Shown here: positions 42,030 through 52,152 of the stretch, one piece after another
Layout: the number at the start of each line of letters is the position of its first letter
Numbering within the stretch: the first letter of the stretch is position 1
Assembly: GCF_025813715.1 (NCBI RefSeq)
Contig: NZ_CP107532.1
Span: 2,992,001 to 3,056,000 of the forward strand
DNA from: Methylobacterium sp. FF17
Lineage (GTDB): Bacteria > Pseudomonadota > Alphaproteobacteria > Rhizobiales > Beijerinckiaceae
Direction of reading: 5' to 3'
Length of the DNA stretch: 64,000 nucleotides
Position numbers and translations under genes: made by a program
Notes under the pieces: generated by a model
Databases searched by the model: none
Told to the model about the DNA's origin: nothing
Seen by the model: the letters and a program-made list of their open reading frames with translations, nothing else

Positions 42030-42734
42030 ATGGGGCTGCGGTGCAAGCGGTGCGGGAGCGAGGACCAGGTCAAGAACGGGCTGATGCGCTCCAAGCAGCG
42101 GTATCGGTGCAAAGCCTGCAGCCTGAACTTCACCGACACGCCCGCCCGCGGCAAGCCGCTGGTCATGAAAGCCACTGCGGTTCTGCTCTATGTCAGCGGC
42201 TTGTCGATGAACCGCACCGCCAAGTTGCTTGGTGTTTCGACACCCACGATCCAAGCCTGGCTGGAGCAGTTCGCGGCCGCCTACGCGCAGAAGCCCGAGC
42301 CGGAAGGCCGGGCGGTGGTGATCGAGCTTGATGAGATGTGGCACTATCTCAAAAAAAGTCCGAACCGCTCTGGATTTGGAAAGTTTGGGATCGTGCTTCA
42401 GGGCAGCTCGTAGACTGGGAGTGTGGCGGTCGTGACAAGGCCACCTGCGAGCGCCTGATCGAGCGGCTCACGCGCTGGCGCACCCGGCTCTACTGCACAG
42501 ACGATTACGCCGTCTATGACGTGCTCCTGCCCGTCGGGCAGCGCTATGCCGGCACGGACGAAACTCACGGCGTCGAGCGGGACAACGCGCGTCCCGCGGC
42601 ACTGGCTGGCCCGCTTCCGACGTCGCTCCATCGTGGTCTCGAAAACTAAGCGGATGGTGGACGTCAGCCTCGAACTATTCGCCCGCTTCGCCGGGAACAG
42701 CAGGATCAGCGACCTCCTATCTATGCTCGCCTAA
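42030..42734 (+). pseudogene. IS1-family transposase (InsA/InsB), InsB frameshifted
   Basis: InsA (42030-42413) begins with a zinc-finger-like CKRCGSEDQ...YRCKAC and an HTH. At the A7 run 42350-42356 a -1 shift leads into InsB, the normal IS1 mode of making InsAB'. InsB supplies ELDEMWHY, CTDDYAVYD and VERDNARP of the DDE-type core. Just after VERDNARP the frame changes again. Removing one C of the CCCG at 42593-42596 gives RPRHWLARFRRRS and continues to SDLLSMLA. The second shift is not part of the known IS1 mechanism, so the element is probably inactive. Confidence 0.75.
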
Positions 42735-42865
42735 AACCCTCCTTTTCGGACAAGCCACATGAATTGCCAGAGTGTCGAACACCTCGCGGCCAAAACCTCG
42801 TTCGGCGTGATTGATCCTTCAGCAGAGTTCCGTGGTTGCAGAGTGAAGTAGGGCTCGGAGGGATT

Positions 42866-43990
42866 GTGATACGATCGACTTTGCTCACTGGCAGCTTGCT
42901 CGCTCTGATCTCGGTGGCTGCCACCGGGAAGCCGCAGCAGTGCCTCAAGACAGAAAAGACCGACATCATTGTCGAGACCCTCGCAGGCGGACTCGATCAT
43001 CCCTGGGGCTTAGCCTTCTTACCGGACGGACGTCTGCTGGTCAGCGAGAGGGCCGGCCACTTGCGCGTCGTTTCCGCGGAGGGCGAGGTCTCGCGCCCGC
43101 TCGATGGCACACCATCAGTCCATATCGCAGAGGGCGGTCTCCTAGACGTGGCACTCGATCCCGGCTTTGCCGAGAACCGCCTCGTCTATCTGACCTACGG
43201 CGAACCGCGTGAGGACGGCGCGGCTACGGCCGCCGGACGCGGACGGCTCAACCCGGCTAGTACTGCCTTGGAGAATTTCCAGGTCATCTTTCGACAGCAG
43301 CCTGTAGGCACTAGTGATTACCACCATTTTGGCTCACGCCTTGTTTTCACGTCTGACGGCAAGCTGTTCATATCGACTGGCGACCGCTTCAATAGTGACC
43401 TCTCCCAAGACCTCTCCGCCGACATGGGAAAGATCATCCGCATCAACCCGGATGGATTAGTGCCGTTCGACAATCCATTCGCAAACCGCCAGGGTGCTCG
43501 GCCTGAGATTTGGTCCTACGGTCACCGCAATATCCAAGGTCTCGCGATCCACCCAGATACAGGCGCACTCTGGGAGGGTGAGTTTGGTCCGACCGGCGGG
43601 GACGAGATCAACATCATCGAACCAGGCCACAACTACGGCTGGCCCCTGGTGAGTTGGGGCGAGCACGTGGACGGTCGCTCAATCCCGAAACCACCGACAC
43701 GGCCAGACCTAGCTGACGCCATTCAACACTGGACCCCCTCAATCTCGTTTTCGGGCATGACCTTCTACACGGGCAAGGCTATCCCTGCCTGGCGTGGGAA
43801 CCTTCTGCTGGCCGGGCTCGCCTCTCAGGCGCTGATCCGCCTCACGCTCAACGGATCGCGAGTGTCGGGAGAGGAACGCATTCCAATGGGTGAGCGTATC
43901 CGGCATGTTGTCCAAGGGCCAGACGACTCTGTCTACCTACTGACCGACGAGGATCATGGCCGGATCCTGCGTCTCACATCAGAACGCTGA
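42866..43990 (+). CDS. PQQ-dependent soluble aldose sugar dehydrogenase-like protein
   Basis: A 374-aa secreted quinoprotein of the GSDH/Asd (YliI-like) six-bladed propeller family. It has a signal peptide (IRSTLLTGSLLALISVAATG). The hallmark segments are LDHPWGLAFLPDGRLLVSER, HHFGSRLVFTSDGKLFISTGDR (the catalytic-His region), YGHRNIQGLAIHP, GEFGPTGGDEINIIEPGHNYGWP and a closing LTDEDHGRILRL. Such enzymes oxidise aldoses in the periplasm with PQQ and pass electrons to the respiratory chain. GTG 42866 follows GGAGG. It is isolated among insertion sequences. The physiological sugar is unknown. Confidence 0.85.
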   Translation: MIRSTLLTGSLLALISVAATGKPQQCLKTEKTDIIVETLAGGLDHPWGLAFLPDGRLLVSERAGHLRVVSAEGEVSRPLDGTPSVHIAEGGLLDVALDPGFAENRLVYLTYGEPREDGAATAAGRGRLNPASTALENFQVIFRQQPVGTSDYHHFGSRLVFTSDGKLFISTGDRFNSDLSQDLSADMGKIIRINPDGLVPFDNPFANRQGARPEIWSYGHRNIQGLAIHPDTGALWEGEFGPTGGDEINIIEPGHNYGWPLVSWGEHVDGRSIPKPPTRPDLADAIQHWTPSISFSGMTFYTGKAIPAWRGNLLLAGLASQALIRLTLNGSRVSGEERIPMGERIRHVVQGPDDSVYLLTDEDHGRILRLTSER

Positions 43991-44107
43991 GCTTGATCCA
44001 GAAGGGGCGTGCACGCTGCCGGCAGCTGCGTACCACTCCTTAGTCGAAGGTGAACTTGGGATAGGCTTTCCTGACGGGTTTAGACGTCAGGCTTACGAAC
44101 GTTTCGC

Positions 44108-44473
44108 CTACGCCAGCGGTGCGTTCGTTAAATCGGCCGCCGGCTGGTATCTGGCGCGGCGAAGCGCCACCCGAGCTTTGCCGCTGTTTAAGATATGAGG
44201 CCCTTCTTTCCAGCAGTCGACAATCTTTTCGGAAAGAGGCGCGGCCATCTGCTCGACGGTTTCGCAGGTAACAGCGAACCTCTGATAGTATCGACCGCCC
44301 CCTTTCGTTGCGTAGTGTTCGCCGCCCTCATCAATTTGCTTGCGGGTGTACTTTCCCGCCCATGCGCGGGGGTAGGCGTAACCTGAGTCGTTGGGGCGCC
44401 ACAGCGTTATGCAGGGGTTCACGGTCCATTCCGGGCGAAGGTCTATGACGTAGAAAAGCTCTTCCGCCTGCAT
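44108..44473 (-). CDS. conserved hypothetical protein, 121 aa
   Basis: A 121-aa frame of natural composition has several aromatic-rich segments: LFYVIDLRPEWTVNPC, LWRPNDSGYAYPRAWAGKY and TKGGGRYYQRFAVTCETV. The start ATG at 44473 gives MQAEELFYV. I recall similar small proteins in Methylobacterium and their phage-derived regions but cannot name a family. No signal peptide or membrane helix is seen. It is convergent with the sugar dehydrogenase gene and lies among insertion sequences. Confidence 0.6.
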   Translation of the reverse strand: MQAEELFYVIDLRPEWTVNPCITLWRPNDSGYAYPRAWAGKYTRKQIDEGGEHYATKGGGRYYQRFAVTCETVEQMAAPLSEKIVDCWKEGPHILNSGKARVALRRARYQPAADLTNAPLA

Positions 44474-44659
44474 TGCCTGTCTCTCTTGTAGGGAAAACGA
44501 CCGTTATTCAGACTCAATCGTTGAAGTTGCAATTCCGCTCTAGAAGCTGTGACTGTCAAACGTACGAGTCTCTTGGCGATCTGTATCGCGTTCGTGAAGC
44601 GTCAAAATCGTTTTGAACACAAACCCGAATGCGCAGTTGGGTCTCAAAAGGACTTAACC

Positions 44660-45097
44660 ATGCGTTTGCTCTCCGCCGCCACTGTGTTGATATTTGTTAC
44701 GGGCCCGTCGCTTGCTCAAGAATCTGATGGTGCGAGAGTGAATGAACTTGAAGCTTCTACGAAGCTTACTCAACAGTTAGATCTCGATACTTTCAAGATC
44801 GCCTCTGTGCACCGCGAGAGAGCGGAGTCTATGCGCGAGAAAACTAACGGTCTCTGGCAGTCCTGGCTCGTATCCATCTGCGAGGGATGCGGGCCGGAAC
44901 GGCAACCCTATTTCAAGCGTAGTCCTACGCAGGTTAGTGAAAAAGCGGCGCCTAAGCCTGCTGTGGTTCAGAGCAAATCAAACGACATGCCGAAGATCGC
45001 AGCGATCCAGCTTCAAAAGCGGTCGCGCGTAATCACCGTAGCTTCCGATTTGTCAGACAGTAGCATCGATCAAATTCGGCGAGCGCCTAGTCAGTAA
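44660..45097 (+). CDS. small secreted protein with CxxCG motif (paralogue A)
   Basis: A 145-aa protein begins with a signal peptide (MRLLSAATVLIFVTGPSLAQ, cleavage after LAQ). A charged helical segment follows, then SWLVSICEGCGPERQ holds a CxxCG pair and is followed by a basic C-terminus. The pattern resembles the protein at 56072-56467: signal with VLIF, an acidic/Arg helix, then SxCxxCG. The CxxC could bind metal or form a redox-active disulfide in the periplasm. Upstream in-frame extension (to 44549) is rejected because it would bury the signal peptide. A perfect palindrome follows its stop. Confidence 0.65.
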   Translation: MRLLSAATVLIFVTGPSLAQESDGARVNELEASTKLTQQLDLDTFKIASVHRERAESMREKTNGLWQSWLVSICEGCGPERQPYFKRSPTQVSEKAAPKPAVVQSKSNDMPKIAAIQLQKRSRVITVASDLSDSSIDQIRRAPSQ

Positions 45098-45190
45098 GGT
45101 AAACGTTGTCGGATAAACGACCGTTTTAGTGACATGGTGCCTACCTTGTTTGGTGACGGTTGCCGAAGCATAAAACTCGCCGAAATGACG

Positions 45191-45218
45191 AACGCCCCGG
45201 CTTATAAGCCGGGGCGTT
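45191..45218. terminator. perfect 28-base palindrome, terminator-like
   Basis: The 28 bases are fully self-complementary: AACGCCCCGGCTTA and its complement. It lies about 95 bases past the stop of the secreted-protein gene and directly before the IS6-type element. A degenerate copy at 40200-40223 shares both the stem and flanking bases, indicating a dispersed terminator-like repeat. Confidence 0.6.
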
Positions 45219-45239
45219 GTGCCGTGGGTCAGGGCTGAA

Positions 45240-46087
45240 GGGCCTGTCGCAAACGCGGTCGCGCGGGCGTTTACCCCGCGTTGACCATACAGCCTGCATG
45301 GCGCCTTCCGTTCCGGAGGCTGTTCATGATCCTGTCCGCCATCGCCGCCAAGCTCAAACAGCGCGCCAAGGCCGACTTCAGGGGCCGGCACTACGAGGCG
45401 GCGCTCATCGTGCAGGCCGTTTCCTGGTACCTGCGTTATCCGCTGAGCTACCGTGACATCGAGGAGCTCTTCCTGGAGCGCGGCCTGGAGGTGGACCACA
45501 GCACCCTGAACCGCTGGGTGCTCGCCTATGCACCACTGATCGAGAAGCGGCTACGCCAGCTCCGCAAACCGCATTGCGGCTCGGTTCGTATCGACGAAAC
45601 CTACATCAAGGTGCGCGGTAAGTGGCGCTACCTGTACCGGGCCATCGACAAGCACGGCACATCCATCGACTTCCTCCTGACCGCCCGGCGCGACCTCGAC
45701 GCGGCCAAGCGCTTTTTGCGCAAGGTGCTTTCGGCCGAACCCCTCTTTGCCCCGGATCGTGTTGGTACCGATGGCGCCGGGACCTACCCGCCGGCTATCG
45801 CTGAGAGCCGCAAGGAGGGCCTACTGCCCCGCGCGCCCGCCCACTACGTCACCAAGCATCTGCAGCAGGGTATCGAGAGCGATCACTTCCGGGTGAAGAA
45901 GAACATGCCCCGGATCGGCGGCTTCCGGTCATTCCACACGGCCCGGCGCACGATCCAAGGCTTCGAGGCCATGCTCTGGCTGCGCAAGGGTTTTGGGTTG
46001 GCCGGTGCGTGGACGGTCCGCGAGCAGAACCAACTGCTCGGGGTCTGCTTCGGACTTCAGGCGGTTAATAAAATCTGAAAACGTGGC
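45240..46087 (+). mobile_element. IS6-family element, right end not found
   Basis: The left end reads GGGCCTGTCGCAAAC at 45240-45254, fitting the IS6/IS26-type inverted repeat. The transposase gene follows. No matching right repeat is found after the transposase stop at 46078. Instead an IS5 remnant and then IS630 begin within about 35 bases. The end coordinate is therefore approximate. Confidence 0.6.
45326..46078 (+). CDS. IS6-family transposase
   Basis: A 250-aa DDE transposase has a short N-terminal part (FRGRHYEAALIVQAVSWYLR, YPLSYRDIEELFLERG), an HTH (VDHSTLNRWVLAYAP), and the catalytic acids in RIDETYIKVRGKW, GTDGAGTYPPAI and (Glu) LQQGIESDHFRVKKNMPR. The chain appears intact and of near-normal length for the family. 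The ATG at 46 bases into the longer frame (45326) follows a GGAGG site. Activity is doubtful because the right end of the element is missing. Confidence 0.85.
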   Translation: MILSAIAAKLKQRAKADFRGRHYEAALIVQAVSWYLRYPLSYRDIEELFLERGLEVDHSTLNRWVLAYAPLIEKRLRQLRKPHCGSVRIDETYIKVRGKWRYLYRAIDKHGTSIDFLLTARRDLDAAKRFLRKVLSAEPLFAPDRVGTDGAGTYPPAIAESRKEGLLPRAPAHYVTKHLQQGIESDHFRVKKNMPRIGGFRSFHTARRTIQGFEAMLWLRKGFGLAGAWTVREQNQLLGVCFGLQAVNKI

Positions 46088-46111
46088 GGATCTGGCCTCT
46101 GCCGCGGCCTA

Positions 46112-47250
46112 GTGCACTGACTCAGACGGATGGTTCAGGGGATCGGCTGACGGCGGCGAGGATGTGGGTGGCTGGCTTGGTCCAGACGAAGGGTTTGGCG
46201 TTCCGGTTGTGCTCGGCGATGTAGCGTTTGATCGCTGCCTGCAGGTCGACGACGCCGGTGAAGGAGCCGCGTCGCAGCCGACGACGGGTCAGCGCTGAGA
46301 AGAAGCCCTCGACGGCGTTGAGCCACGAGGCCGAGGTCGGAGTGAAGTGGAAGGTGAAGCCGCGGGTGCCGGGCGAGCCAGGCGCGTACCTTCAAATGTT
46401 TGTGGGTGGCGACGTTGTCGAGGATCGCGTGGATCGCCTTGCCGGGCGGGACGGCACCCTCGACGGCGTCCCGGCAACCGGATGAACTCACCGTTCCGGT
46501 GGCGCTGCATGCAGCGGCCGAGCACGGTGCCCGCCAGGACGTCGAGGGCGGCAAACAGCGTCGTGGTGCCGTGACGGGTATAGTCGTGGGTCTGGGCGGC
46601 GGGATGGCCTGGGGCGAGCGGACGGTCAGGGCGGGTCCGCTCCAGTGCCTGGATCTGGCTCTTCTCATCGAGGGACAGCACCACCGCGTGGGCGGGTGGA
46701 GCCATGTAGAGGCCGACGACATCCTCGACCTTGGCGGCGAAGGCCGGGTCGCGCGAGCGCTTGAACGTGCGCAGTCGATGCGGTTGGAGGCGGTGAGCGT
46801 CCCAGATCCGTTGCACGGCGCGCAACGAGTTCCCGACAGCGCGGGCCACGGCACGGCCGGTCCAGTGCGTGACCTCGCCCGGCGGCTCCGAGCAGGTCAG
46901 CGCCAGCACCTCGGCCACCGTCTCGGTCGAATGGGGTGGTGTCCCGGGCGGACGCGTCTTGTCGCGCAGCAGACCTTCGACGCCCGCCTCGGCGTAGCGC
47001 CGCTGCCAGCGCCATACGGCCGGGCGGCTGACGCCCGCCCGCCGAGCGACGTCTTGGACACTCAAGCGCTCCGCCGAGCGCAGGACGATGCGGGCGCGCT
47101 GGGTGTGTTTGAGCGGGCGGGAGCGGTCGCTGGCAATCGCAGCCAGCCGTGCCGCGTCGGTCGCATCGAGGAGCACGCATACCGTCTGAGCCATTGCCCA
47201 GACTCACACGTCTCATCGTCCGCGTGAATCCTCCGTCCGCGTCACTGCAC
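46112..47250 (-). mobile_element. IS630-family element inserted at TA
   Basis: The 1139-base element has inverted ends GTGCACTGACTCAGACGGA and (reverse complement of the right end) GTGCAGTGACGCGGACGGA. It is flanked by TA on both sides (46110-46111 and 47251-47252), the expected IS630 target duplication. It lies inside an IS5 transposase remnant. Confidence 0.88.
46122..47194 (-). pseudogene. IS630-family transposase, two frameshifts
   Basis: From ATG 47194 the first frame contains the HTH (VQDVARRAGVSRPAVWRWQ) and the first catalytic Asp (LSLDEKSQIQALERTRP). At about 46,470 the frame moves by one, giving DAVEGAVPPGKAIHAILDNVATHKH (second Asp). At about 46,364 it moves by one again to FTFHFTPTSASWLN and the Glu of VEGFF, ending in RSPEPSV. 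Both shifts are single-base insertions by frame arithmetic. Unless recoded, the transposase is inactive. Confidence 0.8.
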
Positions 47251-47571
47251 TAGGCAGTGGATCATCGAACGCAGCCTCAGCTGAATCTCCCTCTAACGCA
47301 GGCTGGCCCGCGATCACGAGGCCACCTCGTCCTCTGCGCTCGCCGTCTTCGTCCTCGCCGCAACGCTGATCCTCGTCAAGCGGATGACTCGAGCCCCATG
47401 GAACGGCGCCTAAATCGGCACTTATCAATGGAGCAGAGCAAAAATTAGCCTTAGCGTGGCCACGTAACCATTCATCACAATGATGCGATCTAATTGACTT
47501 CAGGCCTGCAGGCGTTCTACGGAAGCTTGCTAATTGAAACACAGATTTTCAGATTTTCTCGTGGTGCCCAA

Positions 47572-49053
47572 GTGCAACGACATAAGGTCGCAAGAGCCAT
47601 ACCTTGGGCAGCGCTCGACTCAGTTGGGTCGGCCGCGATCAGCATCATCTCCCTTGTGGTGTTGTCTCGGCTACTCAGCCCAACAGAATTTGGCCTTATT
47701 GCCTACGCACAGTCGGCCGTTCTCTTGATCCAAGCCGTTTGCGGAGCAGGTTTAGGCGAAGCCCTTGTTCAAAAAAGGCCCATTCAAGTCCTCCATTACG
47801 ACAGCGCATTCTGGGGCAGCCTCCTCCTGGGTTTCACAGGTTTCACAAGCTGTGTCATCGCTGGCACGTACCTTGAACTGCTTGGTCGTGAGCATTCGCT
47901 TGGTTTAATCCTCGGGATTGAGGGGACGGCCTGCCTGTTTGCTGGTCTCAATCTCGTCCCCATGGCGATGCTGGAGCGCAAGCTGCGCTCACGAACGATC
48001 GCAAAACGAGTGTTGTTGAGCAAAATCACCTACGTTTTGTCAGCTGTTGGTCTTGCTTTGTGGGGAGCGGGCGTTTGGAGTGTCGTTGCTGCGGGAGTGC
48101 TTCAAAACCTCGTCGCAACGGTCGTACTGTGGAGTACAACTTCTCGGTGGCCGCGCCGAAAGATGTCCTGGGCGCATCTGAGAGACCTATTGCGATTCGG
48201 TTTGCCGGTGATGCTCGAGGGTACCCTGTGGGCCGCGATGAGCCGCGTATTCCTCATCCTGGTCGGCGTCATCCACGGGGTAGAAACGCTCGGGTTCGTA
48301 AGTCTTGCCACGCGTGCCACGGAGATGATCGGCAACATCCTCGGCATCCTGGTGGCGCGCTTAGGACTGCCGACCTTCTCGGCCCTGCGCGACAACCCAG
48401 AGCGGATGAAGAGTGCCTTTCTTCAGGCTAGCGAAGGGATGAGCCTTCTGGCGTCGGCGGCCTTTCTTGGCCTCTTTGCAACTGCTCCGGATTGGGTGCC
48501 CCTGCTACACGGGGAACAGTGGATTGGTGCCATCCCCTTGATCCAAGTCCTATGCCTGTCGGGCGTGTTTACCTATGCGACGGCGTTTACCGGAGCGTTT
48601 CTAAGGGCGGCCGGTCATCCATACGTGATGGTACCACTCACCGCACTCGCCGGCTTCGTCACCCTTACGGCGGTGGGGCTGACGAAGGGGCTCGACGCCA
48701 TAGCCATTACGTATGCGTGGGGCTCTCGCATCGTCGTCATCGCCCCATTGAGCCTCTACCTCATGCAACGGTTCGGTAGAATCTCGGTCGGACGGCAGCT
48801 TCGTGCGATCTTAGTCCCGATCTTGCTCTCTGCGATCATGCTCACCAGTGTCATGATTTATCGAAACACCTCGCTGGAGCCACAGCAGCATATTCCCAGC
48901 CTCCTCGCCTCGGCTGCAGTTGGCGTTATCTCCCTGCTGATGATGGCTTTGTTCGTATATCGCATGCAGCTCATCAACCTATTGAGTAGCATGAGGTGCC
49001 GGGCTCTTTTTCCTACTCCTTGCGGGCCAATCAAACCCGGTCCCGGTCAGTGA
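47572..49053 (+). CDS. polysaccharide flippase (Wzx/PST-type), MOP superfamily
   Basis: This protein of about 493 aa has some twelve hydrophobic segments and the family's N-terminal pattern (ARAIPWAALDSVGSAAISI, VVLSRLLSPTEFGLIAYAQS). Members flip lipid-linked oligosaccharide repeats across the inner membrane for exopolysaccharide or O-antigen assembly. The GTG at 47572 gives the standard N-terminus (VQRHKVARA), although no clear ribosome-binding site precedes it; the frame is open from 47494. It lies between an IS5/IS630 nest and an IS110 fragment. Together with the ExoA-like transferase at 61,732 and the glycanase at 52,153 it suggests a dispersed polysaccharide locus. Confidence 0.82.
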   Translation: MQRHKVARAIPWAALDSVGSAAISIISLVVLSRLLSPTEFGLIAYAQSAVLLIQAVCGAGLGEALVQKRPIQVLHYDSAFWGSLLLGFTGFTSCVIAGTYLELLGREHSLGLILGIEGTACLFAGLNLVPMAMLERKLRSRTIAKRVLLSKITYVLSAVGLALWGAGVWSVVAAGVLQNLVATVVLWSTTSRWPRRKMSWAHLRDLLRFGLPVMLEGTLWAAMSRVFLILVGVIHGVETLGFVSLATRATEMIGNILGILVARLGLPTFSALRDNPERMKSAFLQASEGMSLLASAAFLGLFATAPDWVPLLHGEQWIGAIPLIQVLCLSGVFTYATAFTGAFLRAAGHPYVMVPLTALAGFVTLTAVGLTKGLDAIAITYAWGSRIVVIAPLSLYLMQRFGRISVGRQLRAILVPILLSAIMLTSVMIYRNTSLEPQQHIPSLLASAAVGVISLLMMALFVYRMQLINLLSSMRCRALFPTPCGPIKPGPGQ

Positions 49054-49374
49054 TTTTGACGCAAAATTTCTTTTACCCGAACAATTGCCGCAGCCTGAGC
49101 TCGACTCGTATGGGGCGTTTCTGCAAGATGGGCGGCAATCGCTGTTTCGAACGAGCGGGGGGCCGGGTTTGTCGCGCGAGCTCTGGGCTCGCTGATCCAC
49201 TCGTATCCGGCGGAACAAGGTGTTCCTCACCAAGATACCTCATGTGAGGCGAACCGGCTCTGGGCGGTGGGGCCCATCTTTGGCAACGGCAGCAAACCCC
49301 GTCGAACTCCGACCACACACCGACCCCGCTCCACTGACGTGCCGTCGACCGGCTGGCGGACGAACCTTGATCTC
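49054..49374. other. no gene between flippase gene and IS110 fragment
   Basis: About 320 bases show only short conflicting frames. Part of it may be the right flank of the decayed IS110 element whose reading frame ends at 49375. Confidence 0.35.
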
Positions 49375-49757
49375 TCAGACGGCTTTCAGGCGCGCGCCCT
49401 CCGGAACCAACCCGGTGGTAAGATGGCGCCACAGAGCGACCAGCAACTTGCGCGCCAGGACAACCGCCGTGATCTTGCGGATGCGCCCGGTTCCAACTCG
49501 CTCGACGAACCAGCGTACAAGCCCGGTACCGGGCTGATAGCCCAGCCACAGCCAGGCCAGTTCGATCATAGACTTGCGCGAGAGCGAGTTGCCGGCCTTG
49601 GAGATACCTTGGTTGCGCTGCCGGTCCCCGCTGGCATACGGACTCGGCGTGAGGCCGGCATAGGCGGCCACCTGTTTGCGCGTGGCGAAGGATCGGTACA
49701 GCGCCTCGCGGACCAGCACCGTGGCGAGTTCGGTGCCAATATCACCAAGCCGAGCCA
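49375..49757 (-). pseudogene. IS110-family (IS1111-type) transposase C-terminal fragment
   Basis: The minus strand encodes about 125 residues of the Transposase_20 domain: DIGTELATVLVREALYRSFATRKQ, then AYAGLTPSPYASGD, NQGISKAGN, IELAWLWLGYQPG and ARKLLVALWRHL, ending VPEGARLKAV. The N-terminal catalytic half is absent. It is a different lineage from the IS110 remnant at 39,413. Upstream of residue one, sequence changes to unrelated DNA before the IS3 element at 49889. Confidence 0.75.
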
Positions 49758-49938
49758 GACGTGTCTGGTTGTGAGACCTCCTTGGCGTCCACGACGATGC
49801 GAAGGGCTTTCCGGAGGATGCCGGGCTTGAGCGGTCTGTAAGATGGAGTGGCCAGCGCGGGATCGGCTTCAATGCGCTGGCGCAGGACTGAACCGCCCCG
49901 GGATTTTCGGAGGCTCCAACACTTGAGAGACTGGAGCC

Positions 49939-51166
<1,228 letters not shown>

Positions 51167-51209
51167 TCCAAACCAGACAGCCTCCGGGAAACCCGGGGCG
51201 GTTCAGCCT

Positions 51210-51424
51210 GACCGCGACCGCGCTCTTCGACGGCCCCATGACCGTGCCTGCGACCGATCGAGACGTGCGTCTTGTACCCGAACACTGGGATGGCGATTTC
51301 GACCTTGGCCTTCGCACCGTTCGCCTTGGCGGGCCGCGCCTTGCCCCGCTTCAATCGGGCTCGCCAACCTCGCCTACAACCTTAAGCGCTTCCTCTGGAT
51401 CGAAGCCCGGCCAGTGGCGGCCTG
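51210..51424. pseudogene. two oppositely oriented IS5-type transposase scraps
   Basis: On the minus strand (about 51,215-51,345) reads GKARPAKANGAKAKVEIAIP and FGYKTHVSIGRRHG, typical of the middle of IS5/IS1182-type transposases. On the plus strand (51,350-51,424) reads IGLANLAYNLKRFLWIEARP before a stop, typical of their C-terminus. The opposite orientations mean an inversion or two separate remnants. Confidence 0.6.
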
Positions 51425-52152
51425 AGGCAACCGCGGGATGGAGCCCTGAGCCCTTCACGACTACCGCCGGACTGCCAGAAACCCAAACCGAGCCCACCAA
51501 AGTTGCGACCGCCGTCAAACCGACAGCCAAAATCCGCAATGACGCGGTTCTTCGTGGTGTCCGGTCGGCAAGCCTGAAAAGATGCGTCAGCTGATATCTA
51601 AAATACAGATGAAAATCGGCTACACTGAAAACTTGATATCAGTAGAGCGAATCATCCGTTTGTCCGCTCGAAGCATGCTCCTCTCAGAGATGCTCGGCTG
51701 GAAAATAGTCTGAGCCTGATCTCAGCACATCACGCCTTTGTTGATGTAAACATAATTTTCACAAAAACGCGAGTTGTTCGCTGAACGAATGGAATCTATG
51801 TTTGTCAACCCTACTGCGGTATATCCGCAACTCTATGCCCCGGGTTGCTGCGTTGCGGCATGCAACGGGTGGACTATCCTAGTTTTTACGTTAACCTTTG
51901 ATTAGTCGCGTTGCCGTATCAATCTCTGATCCTACGCTTGGCCTTGCAAGATGCATGTTCCCGTGCGTAACGACAAATCTAAGCATTCGATTTGCTCGAA
52001 ATGGCACCTGTTCTGCATGGCTTGCTAGATAGAGCTTGGTTTCATTCAAGTAGTGACATGCTTTTGCGCTGCTTGGGTTGTGCGCATTGTGCATAAGCAT
52101 GCGACTGCGACATGAAGCTAGAGCATAGACAGTAAAATTGAGGACGAGTGCA
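51425..52152. other. AT-rich region upstream of the glycanase gene; no gene seen
   Basis: About 730 bases lack a supported reading frame. From 51,590 the stretch is distinctly AT-rich and contains an 8-base inverted pair (CTGATATC near 51,590 and GATATCAG near 51,634). It probably holds the promoter and regulatory sites of the RTX glycanase gene. GAGG at 52140-52143 is its likely ribosome-binding site. Confidence 0.4.

Larger units (their letters stand above)
46088..47396 (+). pseudogene. IS5-family transposase remnant split by IS630
   Basis: Joining 46088-46111 to 47253-47396 across the IS630 element gives LPRPRQWIIERSLS, a stop, then a second stop, then RRLARDHEATSSSALAVFVL and AATLILVKRM on the plus strand. 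This is the conserved C-terminus of IS5 (IS427-type) transposases. Two internal stop codons show it had decayed. The remainder of the element upstream is replaced by the IS6-type sequence. Confidence 0.65.

Noticed and set aside
51891..52100. 69-codon minus-strand frame upstream of the glycanase gene
   Set aside because: No ribosome-binding site or resemblance; it lies in the AT-rich presumed promoter region.
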